Below, in pieces: positions 37,257 through 50,400 of a stretch of DNA of 64,000 nucleotides. The notes beneath the pieces are model-generated. The model saw only the letters and a list, made by a program, of their open reading frames with translations, searched no databases and was not told the DNA's origin. The position numbers and the translations under genes were made by a program. The DNA is taken from NCBI RefSeq assembly GCF_026914265.1, contig NC_069132.1:33288932-33352931 (forward strand), given 5' to 3'. Numbering within the stretch: position 1 is the first letter of the stretch; each line of letters starts with the position of its first letter. The DNA comes from Mya arenaria (taxonomy: Eukaryota; Mollusca; Bivalvia; Myida; Myidae).

Positions 37257-37671
37257 CATGAATTTGAATATAAGTTAGGAACACGTATGTAGTATATTGA
37301 CTATGGGTTCAGATAATCAAAAGATACAAACTCATTATCACCGGTATATATCATCCAAAAAAATGTACGTGTTTATAATATATAAACATCTAGGAATACA
37401 ATACAGTCCGTATATAAATGAGCAACTTATATCTACTGCTAGATGTCATATTTTTACATACATGCGTTATAAAAAGTGAAATTTGTAGCGCCAATATGGT
37501 AAATAAACACATGGTAAAAACGATCAAAATGACAATTTAGAATAAAGTGTTCACATCATCATTATGGCACATAATTAAATTAGAATTTTAAATATAAATT
37601 ATTAAATAAATACAATTTGCTAAATTTCGGACGCGCATTTGCCTTTGTCATCTGAACGTTTAGTATTTTGA
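37257..37671. other. 3' flank of gene E, duplicated at 28623
   Basis: No gene. The sequence is closely matched by 28623-29035, except for a 15-20 bp indel near 37320. Confidence 0.6.
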
Positions 37672-39072
37672 TTACAAAACTGACATCGTGGTATCGTCAT
37701 GTCTGTAGTTTTGCGATCGGGATATGTGTTTGTCTTTAAACCGTTTGTAAAGAAACAAACTGCAGACACCGAGCAAGATTAGAGCAAGGAAGCCTATGGA
37801 AAATATGACGATGTATTTAACAGTGTCGTTTTTTGTTTTTTCGTTATTTACTAAGCGAGATTCAACACAATTTTGCCCCACACAAACACTTTTTTTACAA
37901 GGAAATGAATCACAACCACTGTTACTTTCACACACTGAATTACAATTCTTTGCACAGATGCCTTTTCCACATTTACATTCTTTCGCACAAGAAGCTAGAT
38001 CATTTTGACAATGTATATCGTCTCGACATTCAATTGGTATTTCTTCACAGGGATTTTTATAATCCTGTCTCTGGGGAAGGATGCTATACTGACAAAAAGG
38101 GCCATGAAACCCACATTGACAAGTGCATAAGTGTGTTTGTTCTGAACTGTTATAAATCAATTTACCTTCGTTTAAACAAATATTGTCAGAAGCTGTTCGA
38201 GAATATTGTTCAAATGCATTTTTATTTGTGTGCTCATTGCTATACAAATCTGAATTAAACTGGCAAAATTTTCCAATCGCATTGTGTTTACAAATGCATT
38301 TTGCCGTGTTATATTCGTCAACTTGACACCTCCCACGACCGTTACAAATCATATTACGGCAGTTCTGATGCCATGCTGCTTCTCTAGCAATATGTTGACA
38401 ATAGGCTCCCGTGAAACCACATGGACACAAACATCCTCTGTTTGGCCCTTGGACAAAAGCTGTACCTCCGTTTTCGCATACCCAATTACCAATGAAAACT
38501 CTGATTTCTACTTCACATTTATGACCTCTAAAACCAATTGGACATCTGCATTTCCATCTTCCATCCCCTCCCGACTTCCCACATTCACCTCCGTTACAAT
38601 CCCTGCTTTCTTTGCACTGAGGGCTAAATTGGCTGTATGAAAATTGGCAAGCGTTGCCATGTCGACTCTCTGAGCAGTTACAAAAAACATGATCCTTCAC
38701 TTTGTCCTTGAAACACTGCCCGTCGTTATGGCAATGGTCCTGCACAGAGCATAATGTGTCCGCTGGTATGTTGCAGTGTTTTTTCAAGTAAAATGCCTCG
38801 TCATCATCATCTAAACTGCAAAATCCCGGCATACACTCGGATCGTACATGCTCTGAAAATTTAACAGAAACAAATGAATTTGACTTATCGTACTTAAATA
38901 GATAAAGCAGTGATGCAAGAAAAGATTGCACACGTTTAATACTTCACGTAACACTTGGAGTGATAGATGGTTTTGTTAAATGCTGCCAAAACATTACAAC
39001 TAAATACACACAAAAGAACGTTTCATACTTACTTGTTAATACCAGCCAACAAACTATAACCATCAAGAGCAT
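37672..39072 (-). CDS. Type 2 EGF-module membrane protein with PDZ-ligand-like C-terminus (gene E)
   Basis: Exon 1 (39072-39033) encodes the signal peptide MLLMVIVCWLVLT, phase 1, with a GTAAGT donor. Exon 2 (38852-37672) follows AATTTTCAG, and the product is 406 residues. The ectodomain starts SECMPGFCSLDDDDE, then has EGF-like modules (CHNDGQCF...CNCSESRHGNAC, CNGGECG...CRCPIGFRGHKC, CENGGTAF...CLCPCGFTGAYC, CNGRGRCQ...CICKHNAIGKFC). A CAKECKCGKGICAKNC-type cysteine cluster follows. The membrane helix is at about 360-382 (YIVIFSIGFLALILLGVCS), and the cytoplasmic tail of about 24 residues ends MSVL. That fits a class I PDZ ligand (S/T-x-hydrophobic). It has no PPxY. The ORF start at 38931 lies in the intron. 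The function is unknown. Confidence 0.86.
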
Positions 39073-40399
39073 CGTACTCCACAGGCAGTCGTCATGATAA
39101 TGCGAGGTCAATGGCCGCGAAAGTCATTACTATCAGTTGGCTCTTTATATCAGTCCGGGTTAATGACCTTATCTCATCGTTGAGTAATATTTATTTGTAT
39201 AACGTACGTTGACTGTAGAACCAATGTTTTTATTCTCGTTTGATTTCCAGTCAGGTGTGTACTTAGAAAAGAATGCTGATTGAATTCGAGTCTCCCAAGA
39301 CAGTGTAAAATCTATCAAGAAAGTGTAATACTATAATGCAATTTGACATTTTTGTTAGGCATTTTACATTATAATATTGACCATAGGACAGAAAATCATA
39401 CATAAATAATATAGGAAACAGGGAAAACGTTCCTAAATTTCTCAATGATATATTGTGGACTTTATAAATTAAGTATTTATATATATCTAAGGGTAATTAT
39501 AGCATTTAACTCAATTAAAAATGTAATTAACTGTTTTAAAATCATATTGATACTCCATAGTTTCCTGCCTTTTCAATTTACCCCTATCTCATGAATAATA
39601 GTTATTATCATTAGATAATATAATTGCTACGTAGTTTCCTTTCAAGTCTCTAAAAGGCTCTCTTACATCGATAAGAATTTAATACCATCTGATTATTTTT
39701 ATCTGATTATGGTGTCATCTTGATTGTACTTTGTGTGTTTACCCGCGTTGACAACCAACGCCCTGGAGATGTGTCACTGCTAGCGTTAGCGTTAACCCCT
39801 TCAATTTACTGATGTATTCCATATGCATATATTCAATGTTTGATACACATGTTAATGATTTTTTTACTGGCAGCTTATAATTTACAAGTTTCAAACAAAG
39901 TGAAGATTGATTTTTGAGTGAAACATTACTCGAATGAAAGCTTTAGGGAAATTTGCCCAGTATATCTATGACAATTTAAATAGCATGTTTGTTGATAAAT
40001 GTGGATACAATTACATTTTCTGTTAAATTTCAAACACAAAAATGTTGTACTTTGAAAGAAATGCAATTCAACAAACTTTTTATTTTTGTTATTTTCAGCA
40101 TTCAAAAATGGTGAAAAATAGCACTTTGAAACTATAATTAAGATGTGTTTTTTTTTCAAAATGTTTTCGCTTTTAAAACCTGGGTATAGAATTGGTACCA
40201 CTTGAAACGTTTTTTTCATAATCCTACAAGACATATAATTCGTATTTGAATGTGCGCAATTCCGCGCGATATTCGGAGCAGAAGCGTTAGACAAAAAATG
40301 AGCGAAAAGATACAGCATACTACATGTATAAAATTATATTATGTCAAAGTCGAGATTTTTTCCTCACCACTGGGTCACTTTCTTAAAATGGGTACAGGG
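39073..40399. other. Intergenic, nothing recognised
   Basis: AT-rich DNA between the EGF cluster and the VPS39 region. The longest ORF (39926-40318, minus, 130 aa) has no recognisable domain. Confidence 0.4.
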
Positions 40400-40409
40400 T
40401 GATACAGGA

Positions 40410-40640
40410 ATCCAGTGGATTTCACGTGAAATCCACTCAAAACGTGAAATCCACTCAGAACTCATTTATTTTAATTAATAATTATTTTTAATTGTATACA
40501 TATTGGAAAGTGCCTCATAAAGTGTTTATAAATGAAGAAGTAAGAGCAATTTTCGATTTTTTTCGAAAATAGATCGAAAATCGAGGTGAAATCCAGTTTT
40601 CGACAAGTGAAATCCACTCATAACACATTTATTTTAATTA
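40410..40640 (+). repeat. Short repeat built on GTGAAATCCACTC
   Basis: GTGAAATCCACTC occurs near 40425, 40444 and 40608, the last two followed by a shared TTATTTTAATTA context, giving a roughly 165-bp degenerate direct duplication. The first copy is preceded by its partial inverse (GTGGATTTCAC). Confidence 0.65.
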
Positions 40641-40657
40641 GTATTTTTCTTGTTTGT

Positions 40658-40759
40658 TTATATATTAAAAAGTGTCTCAGACCCAGGCTGTTTCACCATA
40701 GCAGGACAGCCACTGCCTTTCCCTCTGATGCTGCAACGCCAATCAACCGTCCCGTTTAC
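40658..40759 (-). pseudogene. FLYWCH zinc-finger fragment
   Basis: Minus-strand reading from a TTAG acceptor-like site gives VNGTVDWRCSIRGKGSGCPA, then MVKQ and a stop at 40660-40658. The W-x-C-x(n)-C-P-A pattern is the second half of a FLYWCH domain. The first half and the terminal His pair are not seen nearby. FLYWCH segments occur in chromatin proteins and in transposon-derived proteins. This looks like a last exon or relic. Confidence 0.55.
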
Positions 40760-40840
40760 TAAGGTGTTATTTATTTCACATATCCAGTCAATAATATATT
40801 TTCAATGTCCGTGATTAAGTAATAACAAATAACAACTTAC

Positions 40841-40918
40841 GTTTCATGATTTTCTTGGAGTAGTTCGCGGTCGGGCCGGGTCACATCAAAATCAGACGTA
40901 TCCATGTCGTACTCGTCT
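40841..40918 (-). other. Exon-like segment with splice signals, minus strand
   Basis: A 78-bp segment is bounded by a TTTTTCAG acceptor and a GTAAGT donor and is less AT-rich than its surroundings. In one frame it encodes an acidic peptide starting DEYDMDTSDFDVTRPDRE. Its phase does not match the FLYWCH fragment 80 bp downstream, so the two may not belong to one transcript. No other exon was found. Confidence 0.35.
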
Positions 40919-41149
40919 CTGAAAAATAATTATAAATTTTCAATGTCCGCGATTCAATTTGAATTGTAGTGTTAATAATTTATTAAAAATACATTGGTCT
41001 TTAACATCTATTGGAATTTCACATTTTTTTTTATATTAAACCATTCATCTATTCGAATTTCACGGGATTTTTCACAGTTATATGGAAGATAATTGTCATA
41101 CTGAGCACTCATATTCAAGAATTTATTAACAAATTAAAGACCAATGAGT

Positions 41150-41270
41150 GAATAAATAAAAAAATAAAAGGTAATAAGATTATAAATCATGGTCCGTAAG
41201 TTTCTTAAGATGGTCCGTAATGTCCCTAAATCTGGTCCGTAATGTCCATGGTCCGTAGTGTCCGTGACCC
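41150..41270 (+). repeat. Short GGTCCGTA(A/G)TGTCC repeats before VPS39
   Basis: ATGGTCCGTAAG, ATGGTCCGTAATGTCC, CTGGTCCGTAATGTCC and ATGGTCCGTAGTGTCC recur at short intervals within 140 bp of the VPS39 start codon. It could lie in the promoter or 5' UTR. No TATA box is evident. Confidence 0.5.
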
Positions 41271-41401
41271 AATACAAAATAGTGATGTGTAACCATAAAT
41301 AGCTCTTCAATTTCGGAGGTCGATAAGGCCTATCATGTGAAATGAAAACAATTCAGTTTGATAACTTTTTCTTGTGAAAATATCCAATTTTAGGCTTGAA
41401 A

Positions 41402-41474
41402 ATGCATGACGCTTATGAAGCAGGCACGATTTTAGAGAGGCTCCCTTTGAAGATCGAGTCAATTGCCTGTTATG
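41402..41474 (+). CDS. VPS39: VPS39 exon 1, translation start
   Basis: The ATG at 41402 opens MHDAYEAGTILERLPLKIES, matching the conserved animal VPS39 N-terminus. The donor GTGGGT follows phase 1, and joining to exon 2 restores an Asp codon (G+AT). The start is chosen because of this homology. Confidence 0.93.
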
Positions 41475-44400
41475 GTGGGTTGACAACATTGCTATTGGTT
41501 AGGAAACAGTGGGTGGGGCAATGACAGCTGCAATTTCAGAAACATTTTACTTAACTTATACTTTCCAGCTCATATTTTCTTAAACAAACACTCAGATTGA
41601 ATTTCTGTGCACTTGCTTATTGACTCTTTAAATAAACTTAATTCCTGATTGACTGTACCGTTCTTTGCAAAGGGTTGCATATCCAAAGTTAGGCGCCAAA
41701 GTTGTGTTACCTCTCATGCCATATTTTGGATGAGAACCCGGTCAATAACTCAGAACTGACCATGCTGAAAAATGATGGAGCTGTCATGCCACACAGTCAT
41801 GCCATTATTCATTCAGAATGCTTCCAAATGAGTACTGCATATTCATAATGTTCCTTCCTTGAGTAGGAATAAAATCCATTGAAAGATTCAAGGGGTTATA
41901 TTATCCATATATTTTCTTGGAATTTTCTTATGCCATTGTTTAATCATTATAATAGTTGCAGAGGAACAACAACTACACTACTTATATGGTGGAAGTAGCT
42001 ATACAAGGAGAAAAAAATAAACAGGAAGTGCACAGTGGGATGCTTACTGTATGATTTTTCGAGAAGTTGTATAAGATTCTAAATGACATATATGTATCTT
42101 CTAATGGTCATGGATCATCCTGATTGATGATAACAATGTTAGGTTTTAGCTAAAAAGTTGTGGAAAGGTGTTGCACCCTGTCCTTTTTTTTGGAAGCACC
42201 ATTCTGTCCACATGAAGACTAGCTTTGGAGACCTTCTGCATTCACACAAAATGAAATTATTGAGGCTCTCAATATTTCTCTGGTCTTGATTAAAACTTGT
42301 AACATGAATATAACTACATACTAACTTTGCATAGTTGGCAGTTGAACCTTTCTTCATTTAAACACAATTTCAAACATTTATTTTTCATATTTATAATGTT
42401 CAAATTCTTCACAGCTGGATATGATTTGTCCTTTTCTTCCTTAGCACCCTGTCCCACTTTTAAAGCACCCTGTCCTTTTAAACCTGTCCTAAATCCTAAT
42501 GTCATGCATTTTACCTGCTCATGACGATTATTTCTGTGATACACAATGGTTAAAAGAATTGCAGTGTAGACTGTCAAAAAAGTTACATATCACACTACTC
42601 AAAATTATTATAAATTAAAATATGGCAGCCAGTCAGCCATGTTGACATCTATGCAGGAGAAAAGGTGTTTCTTTTTAACAAAACATTAAGGTTTCAAGCT
42701 GCCTTATGGATCTGTTTGTCGTTCAATAAGTATATTTATGTTTTTGCAGATGAAGTTCTCCTTGTTGGGACAAAAGATGGGCCTCTTCTAAAATACACAG
42801 TGAAGAAAATTAGAATAGGAGGTAAAATTTGTTAACTAAATCAATTTTTTTTTCAGAAATTCAATTAATTAAAAAATACATTGTTTTTTTTATTGACACT
42901 GATCTCATTTTGTTTTCACTTTGCCGTATTTTGATTTGAGATATCTAATGGCAATAAAAAGATCCTTCAAATCACTTTTGTGTGCTTTACATAATCGTCA
43001 TTACATGTTAACAAATAATTGTCTCAAGACTCAAAGAGTATTTTGGTATAAGGCTAATTTCAAAAGTTTATTTAAACTCAATATATATTTCGACTCATTC
43101 CATTGTAATGAGGCTCTAAAAAATAACAAAAAAATATATATGTACGCTTAGGCATGCAGTGCCTAAATGGAGCTTTGGAGGGTTGTCCGGTTAACACAGT
43201 GGTTAGGGCACTCACTTCTCACTAAGGCGACCGGGGTTTGATTCCCGGACTGGGCTCATGTGAGTTAGGTTTGTGGTCACCAAGCCGGACAAGTGGGTTT
43301 TCTCTGGGGACCTGCCCCACAAAGCAAGACCACACTCTCGCGCAACATCATGCAAACAAGAGTGACTTAGTATTAGTTATCATAACTTATTCTTTACAAT
43401 CGTAAAATATATAACGTTTAAACTAAATGGAGCTTTGCCAGTATCATTTAAGGATATACTATACAGGTCAACAATTGATGCATGCTACTACACCTATGTA
43501 TTGTAATGTTTTTTTTCCTGTCTTAATGTTTCAGCTGATGTCAAATATGAAGTAGCTCTGGAAAAATCGTACAAATCTTTTTCAAAGAAGCCAATTCAAC
43601 AGGTATTTTAATGCCGCTTAATTGTTTGACTTGATTGTGTTTAATGGACATTTACTGAAGTGCTATGATCTAGGCTTACTGTAAACTTATTTAAATGAGA
43701 TGCATCTGATACATGGATTCATTTTCATATCTGCTTGAATCTACCCTCAGACTCGCAAGTTTCATTACCATGGTTCCCTCAGAACAAACATACACACATG
43801 TAGATTTGTTGGCTAATGAATTGATTAAGAATAATGTGTACTCAGGAAAACAATTGAATATCAGGATGCGCAGCAAAGTGAATCACTGCTGATAATATTG
43901 TGTCCTGTTGACATTTGAGATTATCTCAAATAAAAAAACAACATCAAAATAGTGTCCTCTGAATGTTTCTTTGAAGTAAAACCTTTTCCTTTTAAGTTAT
44001 TTAAATATTAAAAAACAACTTTAATTTTATGCTGTTTCAACAGAGCATGTTCTATCTAGGATATAGACTCTGATGATAACAATTACATTTTTAATATTAA
44101 TTAAATATTTTCCCTAAAAACTCTAAAGAATTTAAATATCTGAATTTAGTCGCCAAGAACCCTCTTGGCTAGATGTACAAATGTATTTATGTGTCAAAGT
44201 AGATAATCATTGATTGTTGCCATTAGTCATACAATGTTTCATCTGATTTGTCCCAAATATGTTTACCAAGTAAACACTGAAACAAGGCAGAAGGATTGTA
44301 CAAGTCTGAAGAGCAACATCAATATTGATTACATAATACCATTTGAAGGGCTTGGTGCTAGACAGTTGTAACTCAATTAAGAATGTGCTACAACAGGCTT

Positions 44401-47400
44401 GTGTTAAGCCCTCAATTTATTCATCATTGTTCCGATATTGAATTTGTGTATTGAAATTATCCTTATGCATGATTCAAGTATTGGATATTTTGTTTCAGTT
44501 GTGTGCAGTTCCAGAGTTGTTTTTGCTAATCAGTCTGTCAGGTTTGGTATTTATGATAGATTTTAATCATTTGTGAATATACAGGAGATAAAACATAATC
44601 CCCCCTCCCTCTGCATAGGTAGACAAAATCCCCAAATATGGAATTCCTCTTTTTTAGCCATTTTTAAAGGTTATATACCATATAAGTTGTGTAAGTTGTT
44701 AAATATTTAATTTTATTCAATCAAACAATTTTTAAATGAGTTTAAAAAATATGGGGATTTTGAACGCCTTTGCCAAACTTGATGGGGATTTTTTGTTTAG
44801 AAGAATTTTGTCCTTCTCTCTTTCAATATATCACTTCACCCAATTTTGCTCTAAACACACATGTAAAGTAAAACTCATCTTAATGGGGTACAATATAGAT
44901 CGATACAAACATGTTTTATTTATTTTTTCAAAGCATTATTATGTTTAACATATTTGACTTTAATAACCAAAACAAAAAAGCATATATGCTTTGTGTATAG
45001 ATAAAAAATATTAATATTATTATTATTATAAATGGGTTTTTCTATTAAAAGCTGTGTGACCAAAAAAGCAAATGCAGGGATTTTTCTGCCTTTTTTGGGA
45101 AAAGGACCCTAGACATTTTGGAAAATTTGCGTCGTGCATATGCTGAAATTGGAAAATTTTACAGTTAAAAGAACAAGCTTTTCAGTCTCCTGAGAATGAG
45201 GAAATTATTAAATATTAGTTTTTTCCCTTTCAAAAGACCCAAAACAGCTGAAATATCAATCCTTGGGGTGTAAATATCTATTGCAATAAATCATGACAGA
45301 TAATATTTCATACTGATCTCTAAATGTGATGAAAATGAATGATTTCTGAATTCAAATATCCCCAAAACTTTACATCACATATTCTATGAGGATGTTGAAT
45401 GATTGGGATTTTTTTCTTAACATCGGGAAAAATATCATATATTTTTGCGTTGGGAATGGGTCTGATAGTCGGAACCTTGGGTATAGTAGAAAAAGCCCTG
45501 ATATGATTTGTGTACGAAAATATTTTTGCTTTTTTTTAGCTGAGGAATTTGTGGCCACGTTACTATTAATTGAAAGAAACAACATTTATTAAGGCTATTT
45601 TCTTATCTGTACACAAATGATATGCTTTTTTTTGTTTTTATCAATAAATTCAAATGATAATGTATTAAAATTTAAAAAAGTTGTTATAAATCAACAACTT
45701 TTGTGCGCCTTGAATGGGAAATAATATCTTTCATATAGCTCAGCCTTATCAGTGGGAAGAGAATGAAATATTGTTAGACATGTCAATAGTGTCAAATTAA
45801 TGTCAGGCATTTCAATATTGTCCGTATTATGTTAAAAAGCTCTTCAATGACACTTAAGTTTCACGAAAAATTAGTGTTTAGTTACGTTTTGATGAATCTT
45901 AATTGTATTCAGTTGAATGGACCACAAGTTATACTCCCATTGTGAATATTAATTTATTTTATATGTTACATTTAACTGCATTACACACAGTTTTTAGCTG
46001 GTAATCATTTGGTTGGTTGTTCATTAGCATTAACAATGTTAACAACATCATTGTTGTTAACTATATAAGCTTTACTGCTCTGGAAGTTCTGTAGACACAC
46101 TTGTAATCTGTAGTAATTTTTACAAGTCGAAATACATTTGGTTCGGGTTACCTGACCCTACCTACGGAATAGGTGCCGACCCTACCTTTTTTATAGTCAG
46201 TTTGAAAAAAAAAAGAAAAAAAAAATACTTTTCAATATGTAGTTTAAAACCTTAAATGCTTACACTTAAGATAACTTTAACACCATTCCACTATGATGAA
46301 AATGACATTCTTATACAATTTACCTAATAAAAAAATATAAAAAAAAGCCTATTTTTGAAAAGGATGTAACCCTAACCAATTTTTTTTTTTTACGCCTTAT
46401 CATATCATAACTATGTAAAATATTCTTATTTATGAAAATCATAATCCTATAATCCTCACAAATCAATTACAAACTATGTACTGATTATGGACCTATCAAT
46501 AAAGATTTAAAAATGAAATTAATTTCAGTTAAATTTGACTAAGGATCTAAATTTTCAATACAAGAATGAATAAATATGATTTAAATAAGATTTCATTGTA
46601 ATTGTGTTTTTATTGTTTCAGACAGTGTCGTGAGTGTGCATGATCTGACGTCCTTTACCCCGATCACAACACTTGCAAAGACTCGCGGAGCCTCCCTGTT
46701 TGCTACTCATGTACAGGTAATATCCAATGTCTAGCCTTATTTAAAAATCTCAGAAATTTTGGTACTATTTTTGTTCAAACTAAAATTTCACTACTTTCTT
46801 AGGGCTATTCCAGTAAAACATATAACCCACGGAGGAAAGGCAATTCCCAGTATTTAAATAGTATATGGGTGGGTGTCTTTTTGGCTAATTTAGACCCTGA
46901 AAGGGTAAATTTGCTTTCTTTAGAGGGGTGGGGGGTGGAATACTTTAAAAATGCCTTCCCCTGGGTGTTATATGTTTAAATGGAATAGCCCTTAACAAAA
47001 ATGACTGGAGAAATTGCAATATTTCAGTCATATTGCGGAGATTCAGTGAGCTAAATGCATTCAAATTTCAGTATCCTTTTCAGTGAGGAATTCTGTAACT
47101 TGTTGTATCAGAAATATTAGTTGTACTTTGATAATTGCTTATTTTACGTTTTTATTTATAAAAAATGATTAGTACAAGAATCATCTGTGTTTTGTTTTGG
47201 GTACATGTATTTTTTTTTAGTAATTAATGTACATGTATTTGTCAACTGGTTTAATCAATCAGTGAACAACTGACTTAAAATCACAGAATCTTGCCCTTTT
47301 AAGATGAAGCTTAAGTCATCTTTTTACCTGTATTGCAAACCAAAAGAGATGCCCGTCTTTAAGAGTACATTCACCCCTGTGGGCTATCGAAACCATGTCA

Positions 47401-50400
47401 ATAAAATATGATACGCCTGATGTGTTTTTCAGAACCATATATCTATGAGTGGGGACAAGCAGACGACACTTAAGATGTGTGTGGCCAACAGACGGAAAAT
47501 CCACCTTATGTACTGGAAAAACAGAGATTTCACTGATATGGATGTGAGATCTGATTCTCTTGAATGTACTTTTAAACAATTCACAAATTGATGCTGTTAA
47601 CCTAGTGAAATATAAAATAATTGCTTGCAGTTTTTCAAGTAATGGAATTTTAAACCATAAGAAACACATTAAAAACAGTTTTAACTTTTATTCTAGTTTT
47701 CGTCTTAGAATCAGCTGATTTTGGCATAAATACATTGCATTCAGTCATATAAAAAAGAAAATATCAGCAATCCTATGTCACTGGTTTCCAGACATAAGCA
47801 CAAAATTTGGCCCATTCCAAGGCATAAAAATGTCAAAATGGTCAATCTGTGAGAATGCAGCTTTAAATTTTTGTATCATAGTCAGACTTGGGAATCAATG
47901 GTCAAAATAATCTCTACATCATGTTTTGTTTCTAGACACTTTTCATTTACCGGTATTCTGTATTTAGCATTATTATATCTAATTTTAATGTTTGTTTTAC
48001 AAGTTGATACAAAATTGCAGAATTTTAAACCTTTCGAACATATCATCTAGCTCAGTGTTGGCAACCCTGGAACTTAATTCCATTAACACTACATTAGTAA
48101 CAATATGAAGCAGGGCCTAAAAGTGTACTAGGGGTATCCAACAATGCATATAGCTAGAACTCTGATGAACCTAATATATATTATATATTAGGTTCATCAG
48201 AGTTCTAGCTATTCTATTATAATAAAGATTGGATAAAAAGGAAATAGTGTTTCTCAATGAAAAGGTTGTGGTTATTTTTGCAGGCAGATCTGAGTGTATA
48301 TGATATTCCAAGATCGATTGTCTGGTGTAAGGAAAAGCTGTGTGTCGGCTTCAAACGCGACTATTATATACTGAAGGTAAACTTTCAACATTCTAGGTAT
48401 GTATAACTTTTCAAGTTAGTTAAATCTTAAATGTGGATTTAGGCAAGGCGGTCTAGTAGGATGGGCATCCTCATCCTGCACAATGGATGTTAGGTTTCAG
48501 CTCCATTAGTAGTACTTTTCTTGTGACCTTATTAAACAGACATCGGTACTAGTTTGTACCCAATGAAATGAAATAAGTGAGATTCATATCAGCTAATAGC
48601 CACCTTCTCAATCATATCTGGATATTGTTTTTCATGCATTGAATTTAGTTTTGGTATCCACATAAAAAAATGGTGGCCACATGAGTGTTTGCATTTAATC
48701 TGGGGCAGACTTGTGTGTATTTATATACCTATTTATCAAACGTTCTATTTTGGGCTACACAGGTTGGAACAGGAGATCCGAAGGAGTTATTTCCCTTAGG
48801 GAGCAAACAGCCCGAGCCTGTGATATCACCATTCAAAGATGATGGTTTTATTTTGGGTCGAGATGACCAGTCTATTTTTGTTGACAATGATGGTACTCCA
48901 ACCAAAAAGCATCCTGTGAAGTGGACAGACATTCCTGTTTCCATAGGTATAAAAAACTTGTCTGTTTTTGCTTCATTTTTTTGAGGAATGGTTTTGTCAT
49001 AGCATTGGTGGCCATAACTCAATAAGTGTTAAAGTGAAGAAGTTCAATGAAACTTGGTACACATGTTGCCAAAGACAATGAGCACATGTACAGCAAGACC
49101 TCTCTTGTCGTTATTTATTGTTAATTACACCCAATTTTTGACGGAAAAAATACAGAGGAGCATTGCTGTTACCTTGGCAGAACCCACGTTGATAACTGGT
49201 ATTTGATGAGGTTGAATTTTAAATTCACACTTTTTTGTGTTTTTGGTTGATAATAAATTCCACAATCTTACACTAGGGCAGGTTAGAAATCTGCAGCCAA
49301 GTGTGTACAACTGGTTACATTTTCAGTTTGATTAAAGTTTTAATTGAATGGTCAATATTTATCAGAAAATTAATATCAAAGAATGATATCAATGAAATCT
49401 GCAAACTAGCCTAAAGATAACTTGTAGACAATTTAAATTTATACAATTAGTTGCTGTTAAATCCAGGGATAATTTATTGTTAATGCTTCGAATTGGCTTG
49501 TTTGGGTTATGACTTGCTACAGTAGTCACTTCAATGCAAATGCTCTTACATGTACTTCTTGGCCTGATGTACTTATATTGCTTACTCTTAAAAAGGAATT
49601 TGAAAAATAATTGTATGTATCTGTATTGGAAATATGACTGGTGATGCATGATGTGAACTGTTCTGTTTCTTGTTTTCAGTCCATGAAACGCCATATCTTA
49701 TAGCCTTGCTTTCAAAAGTGATAGAAGTACGGACAATAGAACCCCATCTGATGATACAAAGCATAAACCTTCAGAATGCTCGCTGCATTTGTCAGGGAAA
49801 CGGACAGTTGTATGTTGCATCCAGCAATCATGTTTGGAGATTAAGTGCCGTCCCAATTTCAACCCAAATACGTCAACTACTAGGCAATAAGGAGTTTGAA
49901 TTGGCGCTGCAACTAGCAGTAAGTGCTTTCCTTTATTCATGCATTTTGAAAAAAATATAAGTTAAATTAAGTCATATTTAAATAAGGCAAACGGAATGTC
50001 TGTTATGAGCAAGCTGAAGATATGTTTTTAAGGTACAATAATTTATAGTATAGTATGTACAATTAGTAACTGCACCCACAATCTGATTAATTCAAATTTT
50101 ACATGAGCTTTTCAGGGGTACTGTCAAATTTCTATTACGAGGGTAGCGGATGAAGTTATTGGTTTTCGATGTTTGCGTGAATGAGTACCTCAAGGGTAGA
50201 AATTTGATTGCATTTTCAGAACATGACGGATGAACCCGAGAGGGACAAGAAGGTTCGCATTGACCACATCCAGCAGTTGTATGCTGTTAACCTGTTCTGT
50301 AAGAAGGAGTTTGAGAAATCTATGAACATATTCGTCAAACTTGATACTGGTAAGATATTAGGATTCTTTTAATAAAATTATATTGTGTGCTAGTAATAAT

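Noticed and set aside
49389-49694. 101-aa minus-strand ORF overlapping VPS39 intron 8
   Set aside because: No homology is recognised, and it runs into exon 9 antisense; composition is typical of intron.
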